From Nitrospirota bacterium (GTDB lineage Bacteria > Nitrospirota > Nitrospiria > Nitrospirales > UBA8639), in contig QJYE01000486.1 of the NCBI GenBank assembly GCA_003235785.1, forward strand, positions 1 to 9,129: DNA of 9,129 bases, given 5' to 3'. A model generated the notes under the pieces. It searched no databases, was not told the DNA's origin, and saw only the letters and a program-made list of their open reading frames with translations. Shown one piece after another: positions 1 to 7,057 of the stretch. Numbering within the stretch: position 1 is the first letter of the stretch; each line of letters begins with the position of its first letter. Both the position numbers and the translations under genes were made by a program.

Positions 1-14
1 AAGGAGGGTCTCTC

Positions 15-512
15 ATGACGCACAAAGCTTATCTGCTGGGAATGCTGCTCGTATTGCCACCAACTTTACCCGCGCTAGCCGTAAACCCTGCGGGATACGG
101 TAGTGCAGGGGGAGAGTTTAACATCAAAATTTCCCGTGTTCCCGCCAATGAGCTCAAAGCGGCCAAAGATCTTCAATCACCATTTGAAGCGACCCCTGAG
201 ATCTTAGCCGAAGGCAAAGAGATCTTTCTGGGACGAGGCGGTTGCATCAGTTGCCATGGAGCCGAAGGCAAAGGGGACGGGGCTGCAGCCAAAAACCTCC
301 CCATTCAACCACGAAATTTCACCAACCCTAAATTTAACAAGTACCGGACGCCTGGTGAAATGATGTGGGTCCTCAAAAATGGCAGCATGGGCCAAACCGG
401 ACGCGTGCCAGGAACCGGAATGCTACCGGTTGTCCAACCCAAGGGATTTATCTCTGAAGTCGATGGCTGGAAAGTTTTATTGTACGAGCGCAGCCTTGGC
501 GAAGCCAAGTAA
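15..512 (+). CDS. Exported monohaem c-type cytochrome
   Basis: Predicted periplasmic electron-transfer protein of 165 residues. Residues 1-22 form a signal peptide: a short charged start, a hydrophobic core, and a likely cleavage site after Ala-Leu-Ala (20-22). One haem-attachment motif, CISCH, lies at 77-81, so His81 is the proximal ligand. Met136 in the GTGMLPV stretch is the most likely distal ligand, with Met126 an alternative. The flanking pattern (EGKEIF before the haem site, then HGAEGKGDG) is typical of class I cytochrome c domains. The start is well supported by a perfect AAGGAGG at 1-7, seven bases before the ATG. The partner enzyme cannot be told from the sequence. The next gene is co-oriented but 80 bp away, with a hairpin between, so co-transcription is uncertain. 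Genes upstream lie outside the window. Confidence 0.9.
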   Translation: MTHKAYLLGMLLVLPPTLPALAVNPAGYGSAGGEFNIKISRVPANELKAAKDLQSPFEATPEILAEGKEIFLGRGGCISCHGAEGKGDGAAAKNLPIQPRNFTNPKFNKYRTPGEMMWVLKNGSMGQTGRVPGTGMLPVVQPKGFISEVDGWKVLLYERSLGEAK

Positions 513-551
513 GTCGCAACCACCCAACAATTTAACAAATCTCGCCACATT

Positions 552-568
552 CGCTAGAAAACCTAGCG
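552..568 (+). terminator. Hairpin between cytochrome and fusion gene
   Basis: A perfect six-base inverted repeat, CGCTAG and CTAGCG, with an AAAAC loop lies 40 bases after the cytochrome stop codon. It could stall or end transcription of the cytochrome gene, but no T-run follows, so it is not a standard intrinsic terminator. It could equally be a binding site or a leader structure for the next gene, whose ATG is 25 bases downstream. Confidence 0.3.
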
Positions 569-592
569 CACGGCTTCTATTCATTCATCACC

Positions 593-3500
593 ATGTCTAC
601 TACACCAAACGACCGCACACCCAATCGGCTCATTCACGAAACCAGTCCCTATCTCTTGCAACATGCCCATAATCCGGTGAATTGGTATCCATGGGGCGAA
701 GACGCACTCAAACAGGCCAAAGAGCACAACAAGCCAATTCTCTTATCCGTGGGCTATTCGGCCTGCCACTGGTGTCACGTGATGGAGCGGGAATCCTTTG
801 AAAATGATGCCATCGCCGAACTCATGAACAAGTATTTCATCAATATTAAAGTCGACCGTGAAGAACGGCCGGATATCGATGAAATCTACATGCAAGCGAC
901 CACGGCCATGAACCAGGGTCATGGTGGATGGCCCATGACCGTTTTTCTCACTCCCGATCAAGAACCGATTTTTGCCGGCACCTATTTCCCACCCACTGAC
1001 AAATGGGGAAGGCCTGGCTTTGGGTCCATTGTGACGAACATTGGAGAGGCATGGATCAAAGACCAATCCAACATAGTGCAACAAGCTGAACGGTTCACCT
1101 CTCGTTTGCGCTCTGCCCTGCAACCCGCCTCACCATTGGCGGTGGGTGAAGCCGACATTGAAGCCGCGGTCAAACAATTTTTGCGAGATTTCGATGCACG
1201 GTATGGCGGCTTTGGCCGCGCCCCCAAATTCCCGCCAGCCACCGGCCTCTCCTTCCTCCTTCGGCAATATCATTGGAGTCGCCAGGAAAAAATTCTTACC
1301 ATGGTAACCAAGACCTTAGACGGCATGGCCACAGGTGGCATGTATGATCATATCGGTGGTGGCTTTGCCCGTTATTCCACCGACGATGAATGGTTAGTCC
1401 CGCATTTTGAAAAAATGTTGTACGACAACGCCCTGCTGGCCCGGACCTATGTGGAGGCCTTTCAAGCCACGGGGCTGGAACGCTATCGTCGAGTGGCCAC
1501 CGAAACCTTGGATTATATTCTCCGGGAAATGACTGCGCCCGAAGGCGGGTTTTATTCAGCCACTGACGCCGACAGCGAAGGGGTGGAAGGCAAATTTTTT
1601 GTTTGGACCCCTGAGCAGATTAAGGAAATCGTCACCAATGAAGAAGACGCCAACCGATTTTGCGCCTATTACGACATTACCGAAACAGGGAATTGGGAGC
1701 ACACCAGCATCCCGCGCACGCCAAAATCAATTGAAGCCGTCGCGAAGGAACTGGGGTGCTCCCCAGAAGAATTGCAACGCACCGTCGATCGCGTTCGCCC
1801 GTTGATCTATCACGCTCGATTACAACGGGTACCGCCTGGCCTGGATGACAAAATCATTACCGCCTGGAATGGCATGATGATTGGAACCATGGCGGAAGCC
1901 GGGCGTGTGTTCAACCATCAATCCTACATCGATAGCGCCATCTGCGCCGCTGACTTTCTCTTAACCACATTATCGAGACCCGACAATCACTTATGGCGAA
2001 CCTATCGCCATGGCAAAGCCCATCTGAATGCGTGCCTAGAAGATTATGCCTATGCAGCCGAGGCCATGTTGGAGGTCTACGAAGCCACCGGAATCGAACG
2101 ATATCTTCATGAGGCCGTCTCTTTGGGCGAGAGAATTATGGAAGACTTTGAGGATCGCGAGCATGGGGGGTTTTTCACCACAGCCATCGATCACGAAACG
2201 CTCATTCTTCGAGGGCGCGAAGGTGCCGATGGCGCCACTCCGAGTGGCAATGCCGTGGCCGCTTCGGTTCTTGCCCGGCTATCTTTTCACTTTGATCGAG
2301 AAGATTTTCGCACCGCAGCCACCAACGCCGTCCGTGCCTACGGACAACAAATTGGTCAAATTGCACGAGGTTTCCCTAAAAGCCTGATGGTCGTCGACCT
2401 GATACTTCGAGGCCCCATAGAATTAGCCTTAGTGGGGGGAACAGACGACGAGAATTACATGCAACTCCGCATGGCAGTGAATAGCTGTTTCATTCCATAT
2501 CGTATTATGGCCTACCAGGAGGACCCAGACGTGGTCACGTCGCATCCCCTCCTGGCCGGCAAAGCACCCGTGAATGGAAAAGCTGCCCTCTACATTTGTA
2601 AAAACTTTGCCTGCCAAGCTCCCATCACCGACCCGGAAGCGGTGCCACAGGCGTTACAATACCCTCAAAAGACCGCGACGCAAACGAGTGAAACGCGCCA
2701 GGCCCTGACCTCAACAGGCCTGCCAGGCCATGCCACACCGCAGGGCACAGGCACCTACGTGGCTAACATCCTGGCAAGCGCTCGAACCACTCGCCCATCT
2801 TCGCATGGCTATACCTCTCTTGGATCCACAGGACTGACCACCTCCCGCATCGGCTTTGGCGGCTATCGAACCAGTCTGGGAGTCGAGGATCACCGGAACG
2901 CCCTTGAAAAAGCTCTCCAGGAAGGCTGCAACCTCATTGATACCTCGACGAATTATGCCGATGGCGAAAGCGAACGTTTGGTGGGAAGGGTCGTGAAGGA
3001 TCTCATCGCGAAACGGTTCATCGCCCGAGAAGAAATCATCATTGTCTCAAAAATCGGGTATGTGCAAAACAAGAATCTCGCGCGAGCCGAATCCTTGGAA
3101 CAGGCCGGCAAGCCGTTTCCTGAAATGGTGAAGTATGGGGAAGGTATTTGGCATTGCCTCCATCCTGATTTTTTAGAAGAACAACTCACGTTGTCACTCG
3201 ACCGACTGGGATTAGCGACATTGGATGTCTGTCTCCTCCACAATCCAGAATATTTCTTGTCAGATGCCAAGAACCGCAACCCATCGATCAACGCCATCCA
3301 ATTGAAAGATCTCCGGCAGGAATTCTATCGTCGCCTGGAACAGGCCTTTGTCTACTTCGAATCACAGGTGGCCGCCGGGCGACTGCAATATTACGGGGTG
3401 TCATCTAACACCTGCACCGCCAAGCCCGATAATCCCGAAGCCACATCGCTTTCCCATATGCTCGAGGCTGCACAAGCCGCTGCAGAACAAGTAGGGCAGT

Positions 3501-4303
3501 CGCACCACCATTTTCAGGTCTTACAACTTCCGATGAATCTGTTTGAAGCGGGTGCCCTCCTGACACACAACACAGGGAAGGACCATTCATACACGGTTTT
3601 ATCACTGGCCCAAGAAAAAGAAATCGCCGTGTTGGTCAATCGCCCGTTGAACGCCATCACCGGAAAAGGTGGAGGCATGATTCGGCTAGCAGACCCGCAA
3701 GCCGAAATCTCCAATACCAACTTTGAAGCCCAGCAACCCAAAGTGGCGGCACTCGAACATGATTATAAACAAGTCCTCGGGCCCAACATTCCTCAACCGG
3801 ACAAAGGCGCCTCGCCACTTGATTATTTCAACTGGGCCGAAGAACTCAAGCGGGTACGACCCTCCGTGCAAAACTTAGAACATTGGGATCAAATCGAATC
3901 GCAAACCATCGCGCCTTATGTGAATCGGGCATTCCAACTGCTGACGCAGTATTTCACGGGCCGAAAGGAAGAAGAGAAAATCTGGGAATCCTGGAAAGAT
4001 CAATACGTGCCAGAACTGATCGCGCTCTTGAAAGTCATGAGAATGGAAGCCGCACAGAAAAGTGCCAAAAAACTCACCGAGATTAGACAGGTTATCGATC
4101 CGTTATTGCCACAAGACAAACGCGAAGAACCATTTTCCAGAAAAGCCCTCTGGACTGTCGCCAGCACACCAGGCGTTACGAGTGTCCTCAATGGCATGCG
4201 ACACCCCGCCTACGTCGACGACTCCCTCAGCATCCTCCATTGGGAACCTCTCCCCCACCCTCGGACAATCTTTGAAGCTCTTCAAAACTCCACGCAATCC
4301 TAA
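593..4303 (+). CDS. DUF255/YyaL thioredoxin-like protein fused to an aldo/keto reductase
   Basis: A 1236-residue two-part protein. Residues 10 to about 690 match the DUF255 (YyaL/SSP411) family. They begin with NRLIHETSPYLLQHAHNPVNW and a thioredoxin-like active site Cys58-His-Trp-Cys61, then a six-hairpin-glycosidase-like region with family motifs such as RAPKFPP (209-215), YDHIGGGFARY (251-261), HFEKMLYDNA (271-280), ATDADSEG (323-330) and AWNGMM (424-429). The usual family end, CKNFACQAPITDPEA, is at 669-683. A polar linker (about 690-738) leads to an aldo/keto reductase starting YTSLGSTGLTTSRIGFGGY. Its catalytic tetrad is complete: Asp783, Tyr788, Lys820 and His883 (LLHNPE). The cofactor-side end motif TPGVTSVLNGMRHP is at 1192-1204. 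The reductase half is about 500 residues, against about 300-330 usually, with an extra helical, charged stretch near 1045-1185. No signal peptide is seen, so it is probably cytoplasmic. No clear ribosome site precedes ATG 593, but the family N-terminus begins just after it and no in-frame start lies between it and an upstream stop at 533. The exact substrate is unknown; DUF255 function is itself poorly defined. Confidence 0.92.
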   Translation: MSTTPNDRTPNRLIHETSPYLLQHAHNPVNWYPWGEDALKQAKEHNKPILLSVGYSACHWCHVMERESFENDAIAELMNKYFINIKVDREERPDIDEIYMQATTAMNQGHGGWPMTVFLTPDQEPIFAGTYFPPTDKWGRPGFGSIVTNIGEAWIKDQSNIVQQAERFTSRLRSALQPASPLAVGEADIEAAVKQFLRDFDARYGGFGRAPKFPPATGLSFLLRQYHWSRQEKILTMVTKTLDGMATGGMYDHIGGGFARYSTDDEWLVPHFEKMLYDNALLARTYVEAFQATGLERYRRVATETLDYILREMTAPEGGFYSATDADSEGVEGKFFVWTPEQIKEIVTNEEDANRFCAYYDITETGNWEHTSIPRTPKSIEAVAKELGCSPEELQRTVDRVRPLIYHARLQRVPPGLDDKIITAWNGMMIGTMAEAGRVFNHQSYIDSAICAADFLLTTLSRPDNHLWRTYRHGKAHLNACLEDYAYAAEAMLEVYEATGIERYLHEAVSLGERIMEDFEDREHGGFFTTAIDHETLILRGREGADGATPSGNAVAASVLARLSFHFDREDFRTAATNAVRAYGQQIGQIARGFPKSLMVVDLILRGPIELALVGGTDDENYMQLRMAVNSCFIPYRIMAYQEDPDVVTSHPLLAGKAPVNGKAALYICKNFACQAPITDPEAVPQALQYPQKTATQTSETRQALTSTGLPGHATPQGTGTYVANILASARTTRPSSHGYTSLGSTGLTTSRIGFGGYRTSLGVEDHRNALEKALQEGCNLIDTSTNYADGESERLVGRVVKDLIAKRFIAREEIIIVSKIGYVQNKNLARAESLEQAGKPFPEMVKYGEGIWHCLHPDFLEEQLTLSLDRLGLATLDVCLLHNPEYFLSDAKNRNPSINAIQLKDLRQEFYRRLEQAFVYFESQVAAGRLQYYGVSSNTCTAKPDNPEATSLSHMLEAAQAAAEQVGQSHHHFQVLQLPMNLFEAGALLTHNTGKDHSYTVLSLAQEKEIAVLVNRPLNAITGKGGGMIRLADPQAEISNTNFEAQQPKVAALEHDYKQVLGPNIPQPDKGASPLDYFNWAEELKRVRPSVQNLEHWDQIESQTIAPYVNRAFQLLTQYFTGRKEEEKIWESWKDQYVPELIALLKVMRMEAAQKSAKKLTEIRQVIDPLLPQDKREEPFSRKALWTVASTPGVTSVLNGMRHPAYVDDSLSILHWEPLPHPRTIFEALQNSTQS

Positions 4304-4324
4304 AACCCAAAACTTTCTCCCATC

Positions 4325-4404
4325 CGTCATACCTGCGGTTTCTGGCAGGGATCCATCTGGAAAAGCCTACGATGTATTCCCGATAACGAATGTCGGGAAT
4401 GACG
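4325..4404. repeat. 80-bp palindromic intergenic repeat with two hairpins
   Basis: The ends are inverted copies, CGTCAT at 4325-4330 and ATGACG at 4399-4404. Inside lie two hairpins. The left pairs ATACCTGC (4329-4336) with GCAGGGAT (4345-4352), with one mismatch. The right pairs ATTCCCGA (4376-4383) with TCGGGAAT (4393-4400) perfectly. The GTCATTCC/GGAATGAC style is that of palindromic repeats scattered between genes in many bacteria; Neisseria dRS3 shares the ATTCCC...GGGAAT arms but has a shorter spacer. It begins 21 bases after the fusion gene's stop and may also act in 3' end formation. A partial copy is at 7042-7057. Confidence 0.6.
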
Positions 4405-4450
4405 AGGAAGGGAGATTTCGTTTTGCACGGGAAGGAAAGAGCGCGAGGGT

Positions 4451-4468
4451 AATTCTGTTTTCAGAATT
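4451..4468. repeat. Perfect short hairpin with TTTT loop
   Basis: AATTCTG (4451-4457) and CAGAATT (4462-4468) form a perfect seven-base inverted repeat around a TTTT loop. It lies between the convergent fusion gene and toxin remnant. The stem is AT-rich and only a loose pyrimidine stretch follows, so a terminator role is weak. Confidence 0.3.
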
Positions 4469-4523
4469 CCTCTTGTTCACTATTCATCAGATATTAGCTA
4501 AAAGGTAATGTCTATTCTTTAGA

Positions 4524-4568
4524 TAGTCAAACGATTCGTTCTTCGTATGTCATAAGATTCTTTGACTA
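4524..4568. repeat. Eight-base inverted repeat at the end of the toxin remnant
   Basis: TAGTCAAA (4524-4531) and TTTGACTA (4561-4568) are perfect inverted copies separated by 29 bases. The right arm includes the toxin pseudogene's stop codon (4566-4568). This could be the end of that transcript on the minus strand or an old insertion boundary. No T-tract is present. Confidence 0.3.
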
Positions 4569-4994
4569 GGGATATTTCCATTCCGAAAGTAGAGTGACCT
4601 GCCCCTTTCGCATGGCCTTTTTTACACAGGCATTATCTGCTGTCAGATAGGGTCCTCCCTTCATACGTAACGCGAGCACATGATACACAGCATCATAAAA
4701 TGTCACGCCGTTAACTTCTCGCATATGCTCAAGAACTTCCTGCGCATAGTCGTTTCTTAGGGGAACTTCTTCAAACTCCTAGGTCAACAACACCCTCAAT
4801 AACTCCTTGGCTAACTCCGGTTGCCTGAGATCTAAGACATGGCCAAACTCAAATCGCCAGAGAGTCGGCAATCTTATCTCTATCTGCTCGGTGAGTATCG
4901 CATCCTGAAACAAACGAGCTTGCACCTGATCCGATTCGCTCGCCTTTTCTAAGGACCACCTTAGGATTACTGAGGCCTTCGACACAATAATCAT
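4566..4994 (-). pseudogene. VapC-like PIN-domain toxin, interrupted by an in-frame TAG
   Basis: VapC-family PIN toxins are ribonucleases that cleave RNA until held by a partner antitoxin. Reading from ATG 4994 gives 71 residues, then a TAG at 4779-4781. The same frame then continues for 70 residues to a second TAG at 4566-4568, giving 142 codons in all, a normal PIN-toxin length. The part after the stop carries clear PIN features: EFEEVPL, then TFYDAVYH with Asp101, then LTADN with Asp120. Glu49 (WRFEFGHVL) is the second acidic site. The first acidic residue, usually Asp in a VVDASV-like start, is Lys6 here (IVSKASV), so the metal site would be damaged even if the stop were read through. The start overlaps the antitoxin stop by four bases (ATGA), as in intact operons. 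Very likely non-functional. Confidence 0.75.
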
Positions 4995-5225
4995 CGGCCG
5001 GTGCTCGTTCGAACTCGCTTCACCGACTCGACGATCTCTTTACTACTCATTGTCGCACTTTTTTTGCGCAATTCCTGGAGCTTCTTGGTGGCTTGCTCCC
5101 GCTTACGATGCAACAATTCTTTTCGCAGCGACTCATTTACCACTTGACTCCTCCTCCGAGGTGTAACCAATCGACAGAGTTCTTCCCGAACCTCCTCATC
5201 GATTGATGATATTCATTTTAACCAT
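4991..5225 (-). pseudogene. Frameshifted antitoxin partner of the PIN toxin
   Basis: A good ribosome site (AAGGAG, 5232-5237) precedes ATG 5225, but that frame reads only MVKMNIIN-Arg before a TGA. Removing one base near 5203-5205 restores a 77-residue protein that begins MVKMNIIIDEEVREELCRLV. It continues with Thr-Pro-Arg-Arg-Arg-Ser and VVNESLRKELL, then a highly charged helical tail ending VRTSTGR. The short strand followed by helices and a basic, charged C-terminus suggests a ribbon-helix-helix (CopG-like) antitoxin whose N-terminus binds DNA and whose tail holds the toxin. The family call rests on pattern, not a search. Total length of 235 bases (78 codons plus one) fits a single inserted base. 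An internal GTG at 5143, after a GGAGGAGGA stretch, could in principle start a 50-residue tail-only product. Confidence 0.6.
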
Positions 5226-5264
5226 AATCTTCTCCTTGGCAACAGAATCCTGATCGCTTTTAAT

Positions 5265-5300
5265 GCCTACATTATAGGCCTAAATTAGGCGGCTAATAAT
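5265..5300 (-). promoter_or_regulatory. Promoter with palindromic operator of the toxin-antitoxin locus
   Basis: On the minus strand a perfect TATAAT lies at 5276-5271. The TTATTA stretch about 17 bases upstream is a poor -35 box. The -10 box sits among four alternating GCCTA/TAGGC units: GCCTA 5265-5269, TAGGC 5275-5279, and a 13-base palindrome GCCTAA-A-TTAGGC at 5278-5290. Transcription would start near 5264, about 40 bases before the antitoxin ATG. Such tandem palindromes over the -10 are what is expected of an operator bound by the antitoxin itself, so self-repression is the natural inference. Confidence 0.55.
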
Positions 5301-5329
5301 GTCGCACAAAAAAATTGAATTCGCGCAAG

Positions 5330-5362
5330 AAAAAAGAGATTCCGGCCTGCGGCTTGCCAGAA
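5330..5362 (-). terminator. Intrinsic terminator of the muramidase gene
   Basis: Read on the minus strand, TTCTGGC (5362-5356) pairs with GCCGGAA (5346-5340) through seven pairs, one of them G-T, around a nine-base loop. TCTC and a run of six T follow (A-run 5330-5335 on the plus strand). It starts 26 bases after the muramidase stop codon. Its flank GTCATTC/GGAATC resembles the arms of the repeat at 4325-4404, so it may be a repeat copy serving as a terminator. Confidence 0.65.
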
Positions 5363-5387
5363 TGACTGAGTGCGGGGTATTTCAAAA

Positions 5388-6362
5388 TTACAATGATTGA
5401 AATTCTCTAAACCATCTGGCCAGCGATTCATCGTAATGGTGCTTGGCATAGCCTGGGCCATTATAGAATCTGGCGAGTTGGGCAAAACTCTCGCTCGTGG
5501 GGTTTCGTTTCGAAACAATCGCTGGTTTCCTTGACAGAAAACGTGCGACGAATAGCACCTGCTCAGCAATGGAACTCTGAAACATCGAGACCGCTGATTG
5601 AGCTCCAACCATTTTATAGTTTGATCCTAAAATTTGCCCCAGCCCCTGACTCATAGCCTGGTAACGAAGTTCAACAAGGTCAGCCCGCCCCTGCGCATTA
5701 TTCAGCCGAGTCAGAATGTGTTGTTCAAAACGTGGCCTAACAATGCCGCCGGTTTCTTGCTTGATAATGGCCAAGACCCATTCCGGTTGAACGGTCACCT
5801 GCTTCTCCTCTTGCACTCTAGCCACTGCTGACTTGACGTTATCCCCATATCGCTTTTGAATCTGCTGACAACTGAGTAATTGTCGCCGATCCAGCGCATC
5901 TAAATGAAACAGCGCATCCTCAAATCTTCCACACAACACCCGATTCTGGGCAATCGCATTCGTAGCCACACGCAACATGGCTTCCATCGTCTTGAGGCTT
6001 AACCGTGTGTCTGGAATCGTGACAATATTGGTCTTCGCGGTCTGCCAGGTACAGGGATAGCACAGAATCTTTCGAGTCAGTTGGCTATTCAGACCAGAAT
6101 CAAATTCAAACTGGGCCACCGCCCGATTCGTCCCCCGGCCGAAATCCCCGTCAATGGTAAAGGCCCCAGTCGAAGAGGTGGAGTAACCCAAAAACACGAG
6201 CATTCGTTGAATCGCCTTGATGGGCTCCTCCCCTACCGACTGGCGGGTTATGCCACGCTCACCCTTTCTGAACTGTTCAAGAACATTCCGCCAACCATGT
6301 TTCTTGTCACCAACAGGGGTGAGCACCTGAGAAATTTTCGGATCTTGTAGAAATTGTTCCAT
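5388..6362 (-). CDS. N-acetylmuramidase (DUF3380-type) with peptidoglycan-binding domain
   Basis: A 324-residue predicted cell-wall hydrolase that would cut the glycan chain of peptidoglycan. Residues about 46-92 look like a PG_binding_1 domain (IKAIQRMLVFLGY, then FTIDGDFGRGTNRAVAQFE), which anchors such enzymes to the wall. Residues about 165-322 match the N-acetylmuramidase/DUF3380 fold seen in phage endolysins. They contain ILAIIKQE-like EWVLAIIKQETGG with likely catalytic Glu203, then QGLGQILGSNYKMVG (239-253), and the hallmark ARFYNGPGYAKHHYDESLAR (297-316). No signal peptide or membrane segment is apparent, so export would need a holin-like route, another secretion path, or lysis. The start at 6362 is supported by AGGAG (6371-6375) eight bases upstream. 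No phage structural, holin or integrase genes are visible nearby, so it may be a domesticated or remnant lysin. The N-terminal 45 residues are unassigned. Confidence 0.82.
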   Translation of the reverse strand: MEQFLQDPKISQVLTPVGDKKHGWRNVLEQFRKGERGITRQSVGEEPIKAIQRMLVFLGYSTSSTGAFTIDGDFGRGTNRAVAQFEFDSGLNSQLTRKILCYPCTWQTAKTNIVTIPDTRLSLKTMEAMLRVATNAIAQNRVLCGRFEDALFHLDALDRRQLLSCQQIQKRYGDNVKSAVARVQEEKQVTVQPEWVLAIIKQETGGIVRPRFEQHILTRLNNAQGRADLVELRYQAMSQGLGQILGSNYKMVGAQSAVSMFQSSIAEQVLFVARFLSRKPAIVSKRNPTSESFAQLARFYNGPGYAKHHYDESLARWFREFQSL

Positions 6363-6511
6363 ATGAGTGGCTCCTAATGAGGACGACTAAATACCAAATA
6401 CATTAACGGGAAAAGGGGAATGGGATCAGTTGAAAATTTGGTGGAGGACGATGATGCCAAAGGAGATCGACGAGGATGAGCCTTGCCGATACTGGTAGGC
6501 CAAGTGGGCGA

Positions 6512-6549
6512 CCCCCCTCTTTGAGAAAGAGGGGTTGGGGGGAGATTTT
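6512..6549. repeat. C-rich/G-rich hairpin repeat, copy 1
   Basis: A perfect nine-base inverted repeat, CCCCTCTTT (6514-6522) and AAAGAGGGG (6526-6534), with a GAG loop, is followed by TTGGGGGG (6535-6542) and AGATTT. The leading C6 (6512-6517) could alternatively pair with the trailing G6 (6537-6542). It lies in the gap upstream of the muramidase gene. A related copy in the opposite orientation is at 6598-6636. Confidence 0.6.
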
Positions 6550-6597
6550 CCCTCTGCCTCTTGAATCCCAGCAAGGCCTGTTCACTCATCACTCAGC

Positions 6598-6636
6598 TTC
6601 AAATCCCCCCAAGCACCCCTTTGCGAAAGGGGAGAT
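6598..6636. repeat. C-rich/G-rich hairpin repeat, copy 2 (inverted)
   Basis: AAATCCCCCCAAG is followed by a perfect seven-base inverted repeat, CCCCTTT (6616-6622) and AAAGGGG (6626-6632), with a GCG loop. On the minus strand the order is hairpin, then TTGGGGGG, then ATTT, the same layout as copy 1, so the two are inverted copies about 50 bases apart. Such paired palindromes resemble REP-type doublets. Confidence 0.55.
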
Positions 6637-7041
6637 AGACTGGCACGGGCTGCCCTCGAAGCCCAGATACCAAGGAAGAGCATGGCTCCACTCATATTGC
6701 GATCGATCCGGGAAATGTTAGAAAATCCATTCCCCTGAATCAGTCTATTTGGCCAGAACTAGGCAATAACTGCAAGTCTTTATGCCATGGAAATGGCTGA
6801 AAGGTTTGGGGAAGGGAAGGTGCGCATTCCTGCAATTCTTGTCTGTTCATTTTCTTGAGATGTCAGGGGTCTTCCCGGTTTGGCCTCTTTGGCGGCCAAC
6901 GCGCACGAACATCCATCTAACTTGAAGACATTCGGCCGCGACCAACCCTGGCAACACCGAACATCACATGGGCACCAGAGTTGAGTACACACAGGCGCGG
7001 GGGCATTCACCTGCCAACGCTTTTTTCCTGGAAAACCCCAA

Positions 7042-7057
7042 GATGGATTCCCGATAA
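7042..7057. repeat. Fragment of the 80-bp palindromic repeat
   Basis: GATGGATTCCCGATAA matches 4371-4386 of the full element at 15 of 16 bases in the same orientation. The expected right arm (TCGGGAAT) is missing, so this looks like a truncated or decayed copy. A 15/16 match could arise by chance only rarely in 9 kb, but the unit is short. Confidence 0.45.

Noticed and set aside
4325..4404. CRISPR array, because of repeated palindromic units.
   Set aside because: No regularly spaced direct repeats with unique spacers; the copies are single, inverted or truncated.
4062..4508. Plus-strand 148-codon frame across the end of the fusion gene.
   Set aside because: It overlaps conserved reductase codons out of frame and continues through the palindromic repeat; no family features.
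5285..5608. Minus-strand 107-codon frame overlapping the muramidase.
   Set aside because: It is a shifted-frame reading of the muramidase 3' end and runs through the terminator.
6374..6592. Minus-strand 72-codon frame upstream of the muramidase.
   Set aside because: It runs through the C-rich hairpin repeat, giving low-complexity Pro/Ser residues, and shows no protein motif.
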